64,000 nucleotides of DNA, taken from positions 39,040 through 103,039 of the forward strand of contig CAKPVJ010000005.1 of the NCBI GenBank assembly GCA_934193515.1. Reading direction: 5' to 3'. Below the pieces are notes generated by a model. That model was given only the letters and a program-made list of their open reading frames with translations, searched no databases and was not told the origin of the DNA. Shown here piece after piece: positions 51,432 through 59,761 of the stretch. Each line of letters begins with the position of its first letter. The stretch's first letter is position 1. The position numbers were made by a program, and so were the translations under genes. The DNA is from an uncultured Megasphaera sp. (GTDB taxonomy: Bacteria > Bacillota > Negativicutes > Veillonellales > Megasphaeraceae).

Positions 51432-51959
51432 ATGTTTGATTCTTGTTCCCAATTCATTACATCATTATTGCAGATACCCGTTCTCATTTCTGCCTTGTCA
51501 TTTGCAGTATCTGTTATTACATTGCGACGACAACGTAAACATCTTACTGTTGATTGGGATACTGAAATGTACGCAATTGATTCAAGATACCATGTAAAGG
51601 ATGCAAAAGGTATTTTTAAATCTTTAAAATTCACTAAAGGCATGTATCTGACAGCAACAATCGTTAATCCAAGTAATGTAAATATGGCCTATCTTGATTT
51701 AAGAGCTTTCAATCCTCGGACAAATGAAAACCATATCGTTGCTACTCAAAACTCTGTTCCATACCTTCGTGATGATCCTACTGTTTTAGTATGTCCTTTT
51801 GGCGAAAACAATTTGAACAATCACTTTTTTAAATTGCCCAATGGAATTCATGGCCCTTTGCCAGTGGGAACATGTACAATTCTTCATATACTTGTTATTT
51901 TTAATCCTCATGTTGATTTAAAAGATGGTATTGTAATAAGCTTCAAATCAACTGAATGA
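51432..51959 (+). CDS. Membrane-anchored moron-type protein
   Basis: 175 residues from ATG 51432 (AAGGAG ten bases upstream). One N-terminal helix (IPVLISALSFAVSVITL), a basic RRQRKHL stop-transfer segment, then a soluble beta-rich domain. Such single proteins near the repressor in prophages often alter host surface or exclude other phages; here that is only inference. Rightward, same direction as cI. Confidence 0.6.
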   Translation: MFDSCSQFITSLLQIPVLISALSFAVSVITLRRQRKHLTVDWDTEMYAIDSRYHVKDAKGIFKSLKFTKGMYLTATIVNPSNVNMAYLDLRAFNPRTNENHIVATQNSVPYLRDDPTVLVCPFGENNLNNHFFKLPNGIHGPLPVGTCTILHILVIFNPHVDLKDGIVISFKSTE

Positions 51960-52052
51960 TCTTTATTTCATCGAAGCCCCTATTCAGAAACAAACCGAAA
52001 GGTTTATCGATATTATCACAAATACTTTTCTCTTAGAGGATATGAAGAACAA

Positions 52053-52394
52053 TTAAAGTCCCAACAAATAACTAAGCAGAGCCACGAAGGAATACACAAC
52101 TAAAAGGGTAACAACTGCCAATCCAACGCTAACGGGCTCCTCATAAAAAGCCCAAATAAATACAAGTATGGAAAGCACCATGACTATAGCGTCAACGCCA
52201 TCGTACCAAGTATCTTCAATGCTGCATCCATTTTTGCTTACTGTCCACCATCCAAAACCAATAAAATAAACATAAAAAGTAGTGCGAAAAAGTCTAAAAC
52301 TAATACTATTAGGTATCTCTACCCAGGCTTTCCCCTTCAACGCTCCGTACAGCTCATCCGGCAATCGGAGCGTTATTCTTTTCTTATCTTCCAT
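52053..52394 (-). CDS. Membrane protein with ribbon-helix-helix-like N-terminus
   Basis: 113 residues. The start KKRITLRLPDELYGALKGKAW is the strand and first helix of an Arc/CopG-type DNA-binding domain, but instead of the second helix the sequence continues into membrane helices (TTFYVYFIGFGWW, AIVMVLSILVFIWAFY, VGLAVVTLLVVYSFVALLSY). It may be a truncated DNA-binding part fused to a membrane domain. Preceded by an operator palindrome at 52412. Confidence 0.6.
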   Translation of the reverse strand: MEDKKRITLRLPDELYGALKGKAWVEIPNSISFRLFRTTFYVYFIGFGWWTVSKNGCSIEDTWYDGVDAIVMVLSILVFIWAFYEEPVSVGLAVVTLLVVYSFVALLSYLLGL

Positions 52395-52411
52395 GCGCTC
52401 GCCTCCTTTTG

Positions 52412-52428
52412 CTAGAATTATTTTCTAG
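52412..52428. promoter_or_regulatory. Palindromic operator, left copy
   Basis: CTAGAATTATTTTCTAG; exact reverse complement of the site at 52665-52681. Lies between the Cro-like gene and the RHH-membrane gene. Confidence 0.65.
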
Positions 52429-52431
52429 TAA

Positions 52432-52626
52432 TTATCCAAAAAAAATACAGTCAATGGGGATTTTATACGCCTTGGAAATCTTCTTTTGGTAAATAGGATT
52501 GACCAAGCCAGAGTTTTTTTCCCATTTGATAATCCTGTCTTTGCCGACCCCGATAGCCTTAGCGGCTTGTATAATGGTCAAACCAGCATTAACTCGTGCG
52601 GCTCTTAATGTAATTTGTACCGGCAT
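52432..52626 (-). CDS. Cro-like HTH protein
   Basis: 64 residues, a lone XRE-type helix-turn-helix: LRAARVNAGLTIIQAAKAIG and KDRIIKWEKNSG. Divergent from the CI-type repressor across 154 bp that contain operators, the arrangement of cro and cI. Probably represses cI or the early promoters. Confidence 0.82.
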   Translation of the reverse strand: MPVQITLRAARVNAGLTIIQAAKAIGVGKDRIIKWEKNSGLVNPIYQKKISKAYKIPIDCIFFG

Positions 52627-52664
52627 TTATATCACCCCTTTCCTTAACTTCTGTACACATTTTA

Positions 52665-52741
52665 CTAGAAAATAATTCTAGTGTCAAGAGTTATTTTCTA
52701 GTTAATTCTACTTTTTGTTGTAAAAATCAGAATTATATTCT
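52665..52741. promoter_or_regulatory. cro-cI operator region
   Basis: A perfect-armed palindrome CTAGAAAATAATTCTAG (52665-52681), a weaker copy around 52699-52711 (CTAGTTAATTCTA) and a third AGAATTATATTCT (52729-52741). The last overlaps the cI -10 element TATAAT (52741-52746). Shared consensus CTAGAA-N5-TTCTAG. Confidence 0.72.
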
Positions 52742-52780
52742 ATAATAAGAACATAAATTGTTCGTTAAGGAAGTGATTAT

Positions 52781-53425
52781 ATGCCATTATCACAAGAAGA
52801 AATGAGAAAGTTGTTTAGTAAAAGATTATCAGAGATGATGCAGCGAGAAAATATCAATCAAGTAGAATTGTCAAGAATCATCGGGGTCAGTGAGTCAACC
52901 GTTGGCAAGTGGATTCTTTGTAAATCTATGCCTCGAATGGGAATCATTCAAAAACTTGCTGATCATTTTCATGTCGGGAAAAGCTACTTTTTAGAAGAAG
53001 CACCGAAAGATAGTTCCCCCACAGGCCGGGGCGTCCGCATCCCGGTCTTAGGGCGTGTCGTGGCCGGCATACCTATAGAGGCCGTGGAAGAAATCCTGGA
53101 CTACGAAGAAATCACGCCGGAGCTTGCCGCGACTGGCGAATTTTTTGCATTAAAAATCCGCGGTCACTCCATGGAGCCGCGGATGATGGAAGGCGACGTC
53201 GTCATTGTACGCCGGCAGGATGACGTAGATAGCGGGGATGTCGCCATCGTTCTCGTCAATGGTGATGAAGCCACCGTGAAACGCGTAAAAAAGCAGGAAG
53301 AAGGTATCACGCTCATTGCTACCAACACCAGCGTGTACGAACCCCACTTCTACTCCAACAAAGAAATCGCCGACCTCCCCGTCCGTATCCTTGGTAGAGT
53401 CGTTGAGCTGCGGGGGAAGATGTAA
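52781..53425 (+). CDS. CI-type repressor with S24 self-cleavage domain
   Basis: 214 residues. HTH at about 10-60 (QVELSRIIGVSESTVGKWI), linker, then LexA/CI peptidase: cleavage pair in VVAGIP (near 90), Ser in GHSMEPRM and Lys in ATVKRV. RecA filaments stimulate self-cleavage, so the prophage should be induced by DNA damage. Faces the Cro-like gene; start has AAGGAAGTGATTAT upstream. Base composition is higher in GC in the peptidase half than in the HTH half. Confidence 0.93.
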   Translation: MPLSQEEMRKLFSKRLSEMMQRENINQVELSRIIGVSESTVGKWILCKSMPRMGIIQKLADHFHVGKSYFLEEAPKDSSPTGRGVRIPVLGRVVAGIPIEAVEEILDYEEITPELAATGEFFALKIRGHSMEPRMMEGDVVIVRRQDDVDSGDVAIVLVNGDEATVKRVKKQEEGITLIATNTSVYEPHFYSNKEIADLPVRILGRVVELRGKM

Positions 53426-53446
53426 CATAGGAAAGGAGTATTTTCG

Positions 53447-54280
53447 ATGAATAGTATAGAAAATATTAATGAATCTCTTTTTGAAAATATTAAACATATC
53501 AATGAATACGGTCAGGAATACTGGATTGCCAGAGAGCTTATTCAAGTGTTAGGTTATAATGAATATCGCTTTTTTAAAAAAGTAATTTTAAAAGCAATAG
53601 ACGCTTGCAAAGCTAGTAATAATGAGGTTTCCGACCATTTCGTGCAGGTGCACGGAATGGTTAATATCGGCAGCGGGGCGCAACGTGCTTTGGAGGATTA
53701 TCATTTATCTCGATACGCATGTTATTTAATCGCAATGAATGGAGATTCACGGAAAAAGGCTATCGCGTTAGCTCAGACTTATTTTGCCGTGAAGACTCGC
53801 CAGCAGGAAATCATGGATGATTTTGATAATATGACGGAAGATCAAAAAAGGCTGACTATCCGCGGTGACCTGATTGAACATAATAAATCATTGGTTGAAG
53901 CCGCCCAGCAATCAGGTGTAGAAACACCGCGCGATTTTGCTATTTTCCAAAATAAAGGTTACCAAGGCCTCTATGGTGGATTAGGTCAAAAAGAAATCCA
54001 TGCCCGTAAAGGACTAAAAAAGTCACAAAAAATCCTGGATCATATGGGTAGTACAGAGTTAGCTGCCAATTTATTTCGCGCTACTCAAACAGATGAAAAG
54101 CTTCGCCGTGATAAAATCCATGGAAAAGAAAAGGCGAATAAAACACATTATATGGTTGGGAAAGCTGTTAGGAATACAATCAAAGAATTAGGCGGAACTA
54201 TGCCAGAAGACTTACCAACGCCGGATAAAAGTATTAAGCAAATTGAGCGGGAACAAAAGCAACAATTGAAAAAGAAGTAA
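53447..54280 (+). CDS. dinD: DinD-like protein
   Basis: 277 residues, matching DNA-damage-inducible protein D: BRO-N-like start (FENIKHINEYGQEYWIARE), VHGMVNIGSGAQRALEDYHL in pieces, LSRYACYLIAMNGD, YFAVKTRQQE and GQKEIHARKGL. In E. coli DinD is LexA-controlled and acts on RecA filaments. Here it follows cI by 21 bp and precedes int, so it is probably transcribed with the repressor. Confidence 0.9.
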   Translation: MNSIENINESLFENIKHINEYGQEYWIARELIQVLGYNEYRFFKKVILKAIDACKASNNEVSDHFVQVHGMVNIGSGAQRALEDYHLSRYACYLIAMNGDSRKKAIALAQTYFAVKTRQQEIMDDFDNMTEDQKRLTIRGDLIEHNKSLVEAAQQSGVETPRDFAIFQNKGYQGLYGGLGQKEIHARKGLKKSQKILDHMGSTELAANLFRATQTDEKLRRDKIHGKEKANKTHYMVGKAVRNTIKELGGTMPEDLPTPDKSIKQIEREQKQQLKKK

Positions 54281-54326
54281 AAGGTACAGATGTTCGCAAG
54301 ATACCGGTAAAAGAAGGAGGTAAATC

Positions 54327-55505
54327 ATGCACGTTTACAAAAAGCCGTCAGGGCTGTGGGCCTACAAAATTGACATAGGCAAAAACCCGCGGACGGGGAA
54401 ACGGCAGCAGAAAGAAAAAGGTGGGTTCAAGCGGGCAAAGGATGCCAGGATAGCTGGAGAGGAAGCACTGCAGCGGTATCGGAATAAAGGCTTTGCACGC
54501 CCGGAAACGGTTGAGTTTGGAGATTTTGCCCAAGAGTGGCTAAAAGCATATGAGGCTGTCGCAAAAATATCATCTGTACGGATTCGAAAGCACCAGCTGG
54601 GGCACCTGAACCGTTACTTTGAAAAAATCCCTGTGCAGGAAATTCATAAGAAGCAATATCAGGATGCTTTACTGTCTCTTACAAAGACGCTGGCTCCGAA
54701 TACCATTTCAGGCATCCATGCTACAGCCAAAATGATTTTCAAGCGGGCTATAGAATACGAGCTTATTTATTCAGACCCGACGGAGTTTGCTACAGTACCT
54801 CGGCCGAAGCGGAAAATTGTAGATCCAGACGAAAATGTGCCCGCCTATTTGGAAAAGTCTCAGCTTCTCGATTTTCTGCAAACAGCGAAGGAGAAAGGAA
54901 TTACGCCCGACTATCCTTTATTTACGCTATTGGCTTATACCGGCTTACGGATTGGCGAAGCCTTGGCTCTCACCTGGGAAGACATAGATTTTAAACAGAA
55001 TGTAGTCAAGGTATCAAAAACGCTTTATAATCCGACAAATAACGCTGAAAAATATGAGTTTCTCCCTCCGAAAACAGAAACATCGGTTCGAGTTGTCACC
55101 ATGCCCGCCCACTTAGAAAAAATACTTGCTGAATTCAAGTTTCAAGTATCTAAGATTCGGCTTGAATATAAAGAAATGTGGCATTGTCCTAAAGGCAGTA
55201 AATTAGGCTTTGTTTTTACGGCCCCGGCTCATCCCGGCTATCCTCTTACACAGCGGCTCGTACAAACTCGTATAGACCGTATTCAGCGGCTTATGAATAC
55301 CCCGGTGAGCCTTCATATACATCCCCATATTTTCCGTCATACGCATGCGTCTCTGCTGGCAGAGGCTGGTATAGACTTAGTACAGATCATGAAGCGATTA
55401 GGCCATGCCGACGATACGACGACACGGCAGATATATCTGCATATCACCAAAACGCTGGCCACAGAAACGGCAGAAAAGTTTGATAAACTTCTAAATAAGG
55501 CATAA
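54327..55505 (+). CDS. int: Tyrosine-type integrase
   Basis: 392 residues. N-terminal AP2-like arm-binding domain (GLWAYKIDIGKNPRTGKRQ), SAM-like core-binding domain (about 65-165) and catalytic domain with Arg in TGLRIGEALAL, His-Arg in HIFRHTHASL, His in RLGHAD and the nucleophile Tyr in TRQIYLHIT. Tn916/phage Firmicute subfamily. The 3' end is 128 bp from attR; AGGAGG precedes the ATG. Confidence 0.95.
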   Translation: MHVYKKPSGLWAYKIDIGKNPRTGKRQQKEKGGFKRAKDARIAGEEALQRYRNKGFARPETVEFGDFAQEWLKAYEAVAKISSVRIRKHQLGHLNRYFEKIPVQEIHKKQYQDALLSLTKTLAPNTISGIHATAKMIFKRAIEYELIYSDPTEFATVPRPKRKIVDPDENVPAYLEKSQLLDFLQTAKEKGITPDYPLFTLLAYTGLRIGEALALTWEDIDFKQNVVKVSKTLYNPTNNAEKYEFLPPKTETSVRVVTMPAHLEKILAEFKFQVSKIRLEYKEMWHCPKGSKLGFVFTAPAHPGYPLTQRLVQTRIDRIQRLMNTPVSLHIHPHIFRHTHASLLAEAGIDLVQIMKRLGHADDTTTRQIYLHITKTLATETAEKFDKLLNKA

Positions 55506-55548
55506 AAATAAACCCCTTGCGATTAATTTCACAAGAGGTTTATTTTTT
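55506..55548. terminator. Bidirectional terminator between int and groEL
   Basis: AAATAAACC..TTG / CAA..GGTTTATTT with T-runs on both sides. Ends int rightward and now groESL leftward. Confidence 0.85.
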
Positions 55549-55549
55549 G

Positions 55550-55568
55550 GTTCTCGTTTTGTTCTCTG
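55550..55568 (+). repeat. Candidate integrase arm site, right end
   Basis: Same 19 bp as 13965-13983, same orientation; 65 bp from the attR core. Confidence 0.6.
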
Positions 55569-55633
55569 AGTGCGATTTTCAAGGTCTTATAAACGCCTTG
55601 GTTATCGTATTTACGGCACTTTTAAATTTTTAT

Positions 55634-55651
55634 TTACATCATGCCAGGCAT
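55634..55651 (-). repeat. attR core, forming the 3' end of groEL
   Basis: 18 bp identical to attL. It encodes the last five residues (MPGMM) and the TAA of groEL, so either phage or host copy restores the same protein. Confidence 0.92.
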
Positions 55652-57262
55652 GCCGCCCATTGCCGGAGCAGCCGGTGCAGCTGGAGCAGCCGGTTCTGGT
55701 TTATCAGCTACTAAAGTTTCTGTGGTCAATACCAAGGCAGCAATAGATGCCGCATTCTGGAGAGCAGAACGTGTAACTTTAGCCGGGTCAACAATACCAG
55801 CTTTTACCATGTCTGTGTATTCTTCTTTCAAGGCATTGAAGCCAACGCCGTCTTCAGCAGCTTTAACTTTAGCTACGATAACGGAGCCTTCCAAGCCTGC
55901 ATTTTCAGCAATCTGACGGAGCGGAGCTTCGATAGCGCGTTTAACAAGGTTGATACCAGTCTGAACGTCGCCTTCTTCATTGAATTCATCCAAGGACGGA
56001 AGAATGTCAATAAGCGTTGTGCCGCCGCCTGCTACGATACCTTCTTCAACAGCTGCGCGTGTAGCGTTGAGGGCATCTTCCAAACGATATTTTTTATCTT
56101 TCAATTCAACTTCTGTTGCTGCGCCAACTTCGATAACAGCTACGCCGCCGGACATTTTAGCCAAGCGTTCCTGCAATTTTTCTTTATCAAAATCGGAAGT
56201 CGTATCAGCAATCTGTGCTTTTATCTGAGCAACACGATCTTTGATGGCAGCCGGATCGCCGTGGCCTTCAACGATAGTCGTTTCGTCTTTCGTTACGCGA
56301 ACCTGACGAGCTGTGCCGAGGTCTTCCATGGTGATGCTGTCCAATTTACGGCCAACATCTTCAGAAATAACCGTAGCGCCTGTCAAAATAGCAATATCCT
56401 GGAGCATTGCTTTACGACGGTCGCCAAAGCCTGGAGCTTTAACTGCAACAGCTTTGAATGTACCGCGAAGTTTGTTGACAACCAATGTTGCCAAAGCTTC
56501 ACCTTCTACATCTTCAGCAATGATGAGAAGTTCTTTGCCAGCCTGAACTACTTTTTCAAGTACTGGGAGCATTTCCTGGATGGAAGCAATTTTACGGTCT
56601 GTTACGAGGATGTACGGTTCTGCCATAACAGCTTCCATTTTATCCGGATCTGTTACCATGTACGGGGAAATATAGCCGCGGTCAAACTGCATGCCTTCTA
56701 CGACGGAAAGCTGTGTACCCATTGTTTTGGATTCTTCAACAGTAATAACGCCGTCTTTGCCAACTTTTTCCATAGCGTCAGCAATCAAGCCGCCAACTTC
56801 TTCATCGCCGGCAGAAATAGAAGCAACCTGTGCGATAGAAGCTTTATCAGAAACAGCGATAGAACGTTTTTTGATTTCTTCAACCAATTTAGCAACTGCT
56901 TTTTCAATGCCGCGTTTCAAAATCATTGGGTTGGCACCAGCAGCTACGTTGCGCATGCCTTCCTGAATCATAGCCTGAGCCAAGATCGTTGCTGTTGTCG
57001 TGCCGTCGCCAGCTACATCGTTTGTTTTCGTTGCTACTTCTTTGACGAGCTGTGCGCCCATGTTTTCAAACGGATCTTCCAATTCGATATCACGAGCAAT
57101 TGTTACACCGTCGTTGGTGATAGTCGGTGCACCGAATTTTTTATCCAATACTACGTTGCGGCCTTTAGGTCCCAATGTAACTTTTACTGCGTTAGCCAAA
57201 GCATCTACGCCTTTACCCAGAGCACGACGTGCATCTTCGTTAAACAAAATCTGTTTTGCCAT
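55634..57262 (-). CDS. groL: Chaperonin GroEL
   Basis: 542 residues, full length, with GDGTTTATILAQ (ATP site), PGFGDRRKAML and the GGMPGMM tail. Forms the double-ring folding chamber with GroES. The last 18 bp are the prophage attachment core. Alanine/proline-rich segment (APAAPAAPAMGG) precedes the tail. Controlled with groES by HrcA through CIRCE. Confidence 0.98.
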   Translation of the reverse strand: MAKQILFNEDARRALGKGVDALANAVKVTLGPKGRNVVLDKKFGAPTITNDGVTIARDIELEDPFENMGAQLVKEVATKTNDVAGDGTTTATILAQAMIQEGMRNVAAGANPMILKRGIEKAVAKLVEEIKKRSIAVSDKASIAQVASISAGDEEVGGLIADAMEKVGKDGVITVEESKTMGTQLSVVEGMQFDRGYISPYMVTDPDKMEAVMAEPYILVTDRKIASIQEMLPVLEKVVQAGKELLIIAEDVEGEALATLVVNKLRGTFKAVAVKAPGFGDRRKAMLQDIAILTGATVISEDVGRKLDSITMEDLGTARQVRVTKDETTIVEGHGDPAAIKDRVAQIKAQIADTTSDFDKEKLQERLAKMSGGVAVIEVGAATEVELKDKKYRLEDALNATRAAVEEGIVAGGGTTLIDILPSLDEFNEEGDVQTGINLVKRAIEAPLRQIAENAGLEGSVIVAKVKAAEDGVGFNALKEEYTDMVKAGIVDPAKVTRSALQNAASIAALVLTTETLVADKPEPAAPAAPAAPAMGGMPGMM

Positions 57263-57309
57263 AATAGAACACTCTCCTGTATGTGAATATAATTACGTAT
57301 TATTTTTGA

Positions 57310-57591
57310 TTAGATAATAGCTAAAATGTCACGTTCGCTGACGATTAAATACTGAACGCCTTCGAATTTAACTTCTGTGCCGGCATATTTGGAGAAAATA
57401 ATTTTGTCGCCAACTTTGACATCCAAAGCAACGCGTTTGCCGTCATCCTGCAATTTGCCCGGGCCTACAGCAATAACTTCGCCCTGGCTTGGTTTTTCTT
57501 TTGCTGTATCCGGCAAAAAGATACCACTGGCGGTTTTTTCTTCTTGTTCTAATACACGGATAACTACGCGATCTCCTAAGGGTTTTAACAT
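57310..57591 (-). CDS. groS: Co-chaperonin GroES
   Basis: 93 residues from ATG 57591 (GAGGAGGAATATAAA upstream): MLKPLGDRVVIRVLEQEEKT in pieces, mobile loop TASGIFLPDTA, and KYAGTEVKFEG. Caps GroEL. An in-frame codon farther upstream runs into CIRCE and is not the start. Confidence 0.97.
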   Translation of the reverse strand: MLKPLGDRVVIRVLEQEEKTASGIFLPDTAKEKPSQGEVIAVGPGKLQDDGKRVALDVKVGDKIIFSKYAGTEVKFEGVQYLIVSERDILAII

Positions 57592-57632
57592 TTTATATTC
57601 CTCCTCAATGATGATGCAATCTCTTTTATTTA

Positions 57633-57659
57633 TTAGCACTCACTATGTATGAGTGCTAA
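57633..57659. promoter_or_regulatory. CIRCE element (HrcA operator)
   Basis: TTAGCACTC-N9-GAGTGCTAA, perfect consensus, between the promoter and groES. Heat inactivates HrcA and releases the operon. Confidence 0.97.
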
Positions 57660-57670
57660 CTACAATATAT

Positions 57671-57699
57671 ATATTACCTACGAAAGGTAAAAAAGTCAA
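57671..57699 (-). promoter_or_regulatory. Promoter of groESL
   Basis: TTGACT (57694-57699), 17-bp spacer, TAATAT (57671-57676); CIRCE begins 12 bp downstream. Confidence 0.8.
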
Positions 57700-57728
57700 T
57701 ACTTTTGGCTTTGTTTTCGTAGGTATTA

Positions 57729-58319
57729 TTATTTTTTTTGTCTTTTTAGCTTTTCAGCACTACTGATAACCGCTTCGGCTACGTCTTTTAACGACCTGCG
57801 GTTCTTCATGCTGTACTGCTGCAGTCGATGATAGGCTTCATCTTCCGAAATATGGTACAAGTCCATCAGATAGCCCTTGGCCCGCTCTACCGCTTTGCGT
57901 ACTTCCATCTTTTCGTTCATTTCATTGAGCTGCTGTGCCACTTCCTGCTGCCGTTTAAACTGGGCAATGGCTATTTCAATAGCTGGGAACAGATTGACAG
58001 GGCTGATCGGCTTGACCAAATATCCCAATACGCCGGAATCCTTGGCTTTATTGACGACATCCTGCTGACTGTATGCCGTCAACAGCAGGACCGGCGCTAT
58101 TTGTTCATGCCCAATCATTTTAGCTGCATGAATGCCGTCAAGACGCGGCATTTTGATATCCAATAGGACAATATCCGGCTTTTCTTTCCGCACCAGTTCC
58201 AACGCTTCCACGCCGTCTGCAGCTTCTCCGACTACCGTATAGCCTGCTTCTTCCAACATTTCGCTTAAGTCCATGCGAATAATAGATTCATCATCACCGA
58301 TTACTACACGATACCCCAT
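57729..58319 (-). CDS. ANTAR-domain response regulator (NasT/PdtaR type)
   Basis: 196 residues. Receiver domain with acidic pair GDDES, phospho-acceptor Asp in VLLDIKMPRL and Lys in YLVKPI; then the ANTAR domain (about 125-190, VRKAVERAKGYLMDLYHISE in pieces) that binds paired RNA hairpins and prevents termination. Four bp after the histidine kinase gene. Its RNA targets are not obvious in this window. Confidence 0.93.
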   Translation of the reverse strand: MGYRVVIGDDESIIRMDLSEMLEEAGYTVVGEAADGVEALELVRKEKPDIVLLDIKMPRLDGIHAAKMIGHEQIAPVLLLTAYSQQDVVNKAKDSGVLGYLVKPISPVNLFPAIEIAIAQFKRQQEVAQQLNEMNEKMEVRKAVERAKGYLMDLYHISEDEAYHRLQQYSMKNRRSLKDVAEAVISSAEKLKRQKK

Positions 58320-58323
58320 ACGT

Positions 58324-59745
58324 TTATCCCCTTTCTATTTGCGGAAACTGAATAATAACTTCTGTTCCCTTTGGTTTAGCATCTCTAAATGCCAATGTTC
58401 CTTTTAAGTCTTTTTCAACCAGCGTCCGTACAATTGCCAGGCCCAAATGCTTACGTTTACCTGGCTGGGACGGCATGTGACTCATGCCTACGCCGTTATC
58501 CTGTATACGAAGCAGGCATTCGCCGCCATCCTGCTGCACGCTGACAGACAGTGTGCCTTCATGAAGTCCCTCAAATCCATGAATAATAGCATTGGTAATC
58601 AATTCATTCAACACTAAGGCCAGTGACGTTGCCGCATCAGAAGGCAGAAACATCGACTTGCCGCTAAACTGTATATCGACATGGCAGTCTGCGCTGACCA
58701 TACTGTGAGTCAATAGTTCAAGCAATTTTTGGGCTACATCCGATATATCAATCGTTTCTTCATCATGATGCGACAAAATTTCATGAACCAACGAAATACT
58801 CAAAATACGATTAAGGCTTTCTTTCAGCACATTTTTGGCTTCTTCACTATCGGTTCGCCGCATCTGCATGCGCAGCAGACTGGCTATGGTCTGCAAATTA
58901 TTTTTAACGCGATGGTGAATTTCTTTGATGACGGACGTTTTTATCATCAATTCTTCTTCTTTTCGATACAGCTCCGTCCGTTCCGTCAACACAGCAATCA
59001 CGCGATGGACCCTGCCCCGACGCAGCAGCGGGATGACCCGCCGCGTAAATACGACGTCGCCAACCGTTACATTTTCGATAAACCCTTCCCGTGTAGCCAA
59101 TGCCTGCTTTGCACCTGTCAAATTCGTTTGGCTGTTGTAAATATTAAATCCCGTTAAGGAACCTGCATAGCCCCGCATATGGAGAATGCTTTCGGCCATT
59201 TCATCGGCATAAATAATGACACCGTTGCAGTTAATCAGCATGACGCCGTCCTGTACGGACAAACGGCTGTACAACGCGCGGCTGTCTTTGGTAATGGGAA
59301 CCTGCAGCGCAAGAAATGCCGTTTCCGTCAAAATTTCCCGTGTGGCTTCTACCTTGCCGATAAAGGCAATGACGGCCATTGTTAAGCCGCCATTATCAAC
59401 AAACGGATACGCAGACAACGGCTCAATACGGCCGTAATCCACTTCTTTGCACCCTTGCACGAATTGGCCACTCTGCAGTACTTGTAAAGCAATCGGCTCT
59501 TCATAGCCGGCAAAGACTTTCCCCGGCACCATGGCCTGTTCTTTATTTTCAGCCTGCTGTAAAAAGGGCGAGCAATGCGCAGCTAATACCAGCGTATGCG
59601 GCTGACGGCCCGGTACAAATACCAGCAGTTCCCGATGCGATAAATCGCTGGCAAACTGCAGCAACTCTTCACTGTTTTTTAATATATGAATCTGCACATC
59701 AGATAAGGCACTCTGCGTGCGGCATATGGATTCCATGGAAGCCAT
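58324..59745 (-). CDS. Sensor histidine kinase (PdtaS/EutW-like)
   Basis: 473 residues, no membrane helix. N-terminal sensor (about 1-140, GAF-like), PAS domain (about 150-250, VQDGVMLINCNGVIIYADEM in pieces), then HisKA_2 with phospho-His in IHHRVKNNLQ (about 276) and HATPase: ALVLNELITNAIIHGF, IQDNGVGM. The pairing with an ANTAR regulator is typical. Sits 16 bp after tsaD and seems part of the same operon; signal unknown. Confidence 0.92.
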   Translation of the reverse strand: MASMESICRTQSALSDVQIHILKNSEELLQFASDLSHRELLVFVPGRQPHTLVLAAHCSPFLQQAENKEQAMVPGKVFAGYEEPIALQVLQSGQFVQGCKEVDYGRIEPLSAYPFVDNGGLTMAVIAFIGKVEATREILTETAFLALQVPITKDSRALYSRLSVQDGVMLINCNGVIIYADEMAESILHMRGYAGSLTGFNIYNSQTNLTGAKQALATREGFIENVTVGDVVFTRRVIPLLRRGRVHRVIAVLTERTELYRKEEELMIKTSVIKEIHHRVKNNLQTIASLLRMQMRRTDSEEAKNVLKESLNRILSISLVHEILSHHDEETIDISDVAQKLLELLTHSMVSADCHVDIQFSGKSMFLPSDAATSLALVLNELITNAIIHGFEGLHEGTLSVSVQQDGGECLLRIQDNGVGMSHMPSQPGKRKHLGLAIVRTLVEKDLKGTLAFRDAKPKGTEVIIQFPQIERG

Positions 59746-59761
59746 GTTGTTTCACCTCTGC

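Larger units (their letters stand above)
13832..55651. mobile_element. Complete-looking siphovirus prophage (41.8 kb) in the 3' end of groEL
   Basis: Bounded by the 18-bp direct repeats at 13832-13849 and 55634-55651. It contains integrase, CI-type repressor, replication and recombination genes, small and large terminase, portal, scaffold, coat, tail, tape measure, fibres and lysis genes, with no obviously broken essential gene. Late genes run leftward and the integrase lies next to attR. It should be regarded as potentially inducible; that is inference. Confidence 0.93.

Noticed and set aside
56261..57286. 341-residue plus-strand open frame opposite groEL
   Set aside because: Its composition mirrors the strongly biased codons of groEL, there is no ribosome site, and groEL is certain; it is an antisense shadow.
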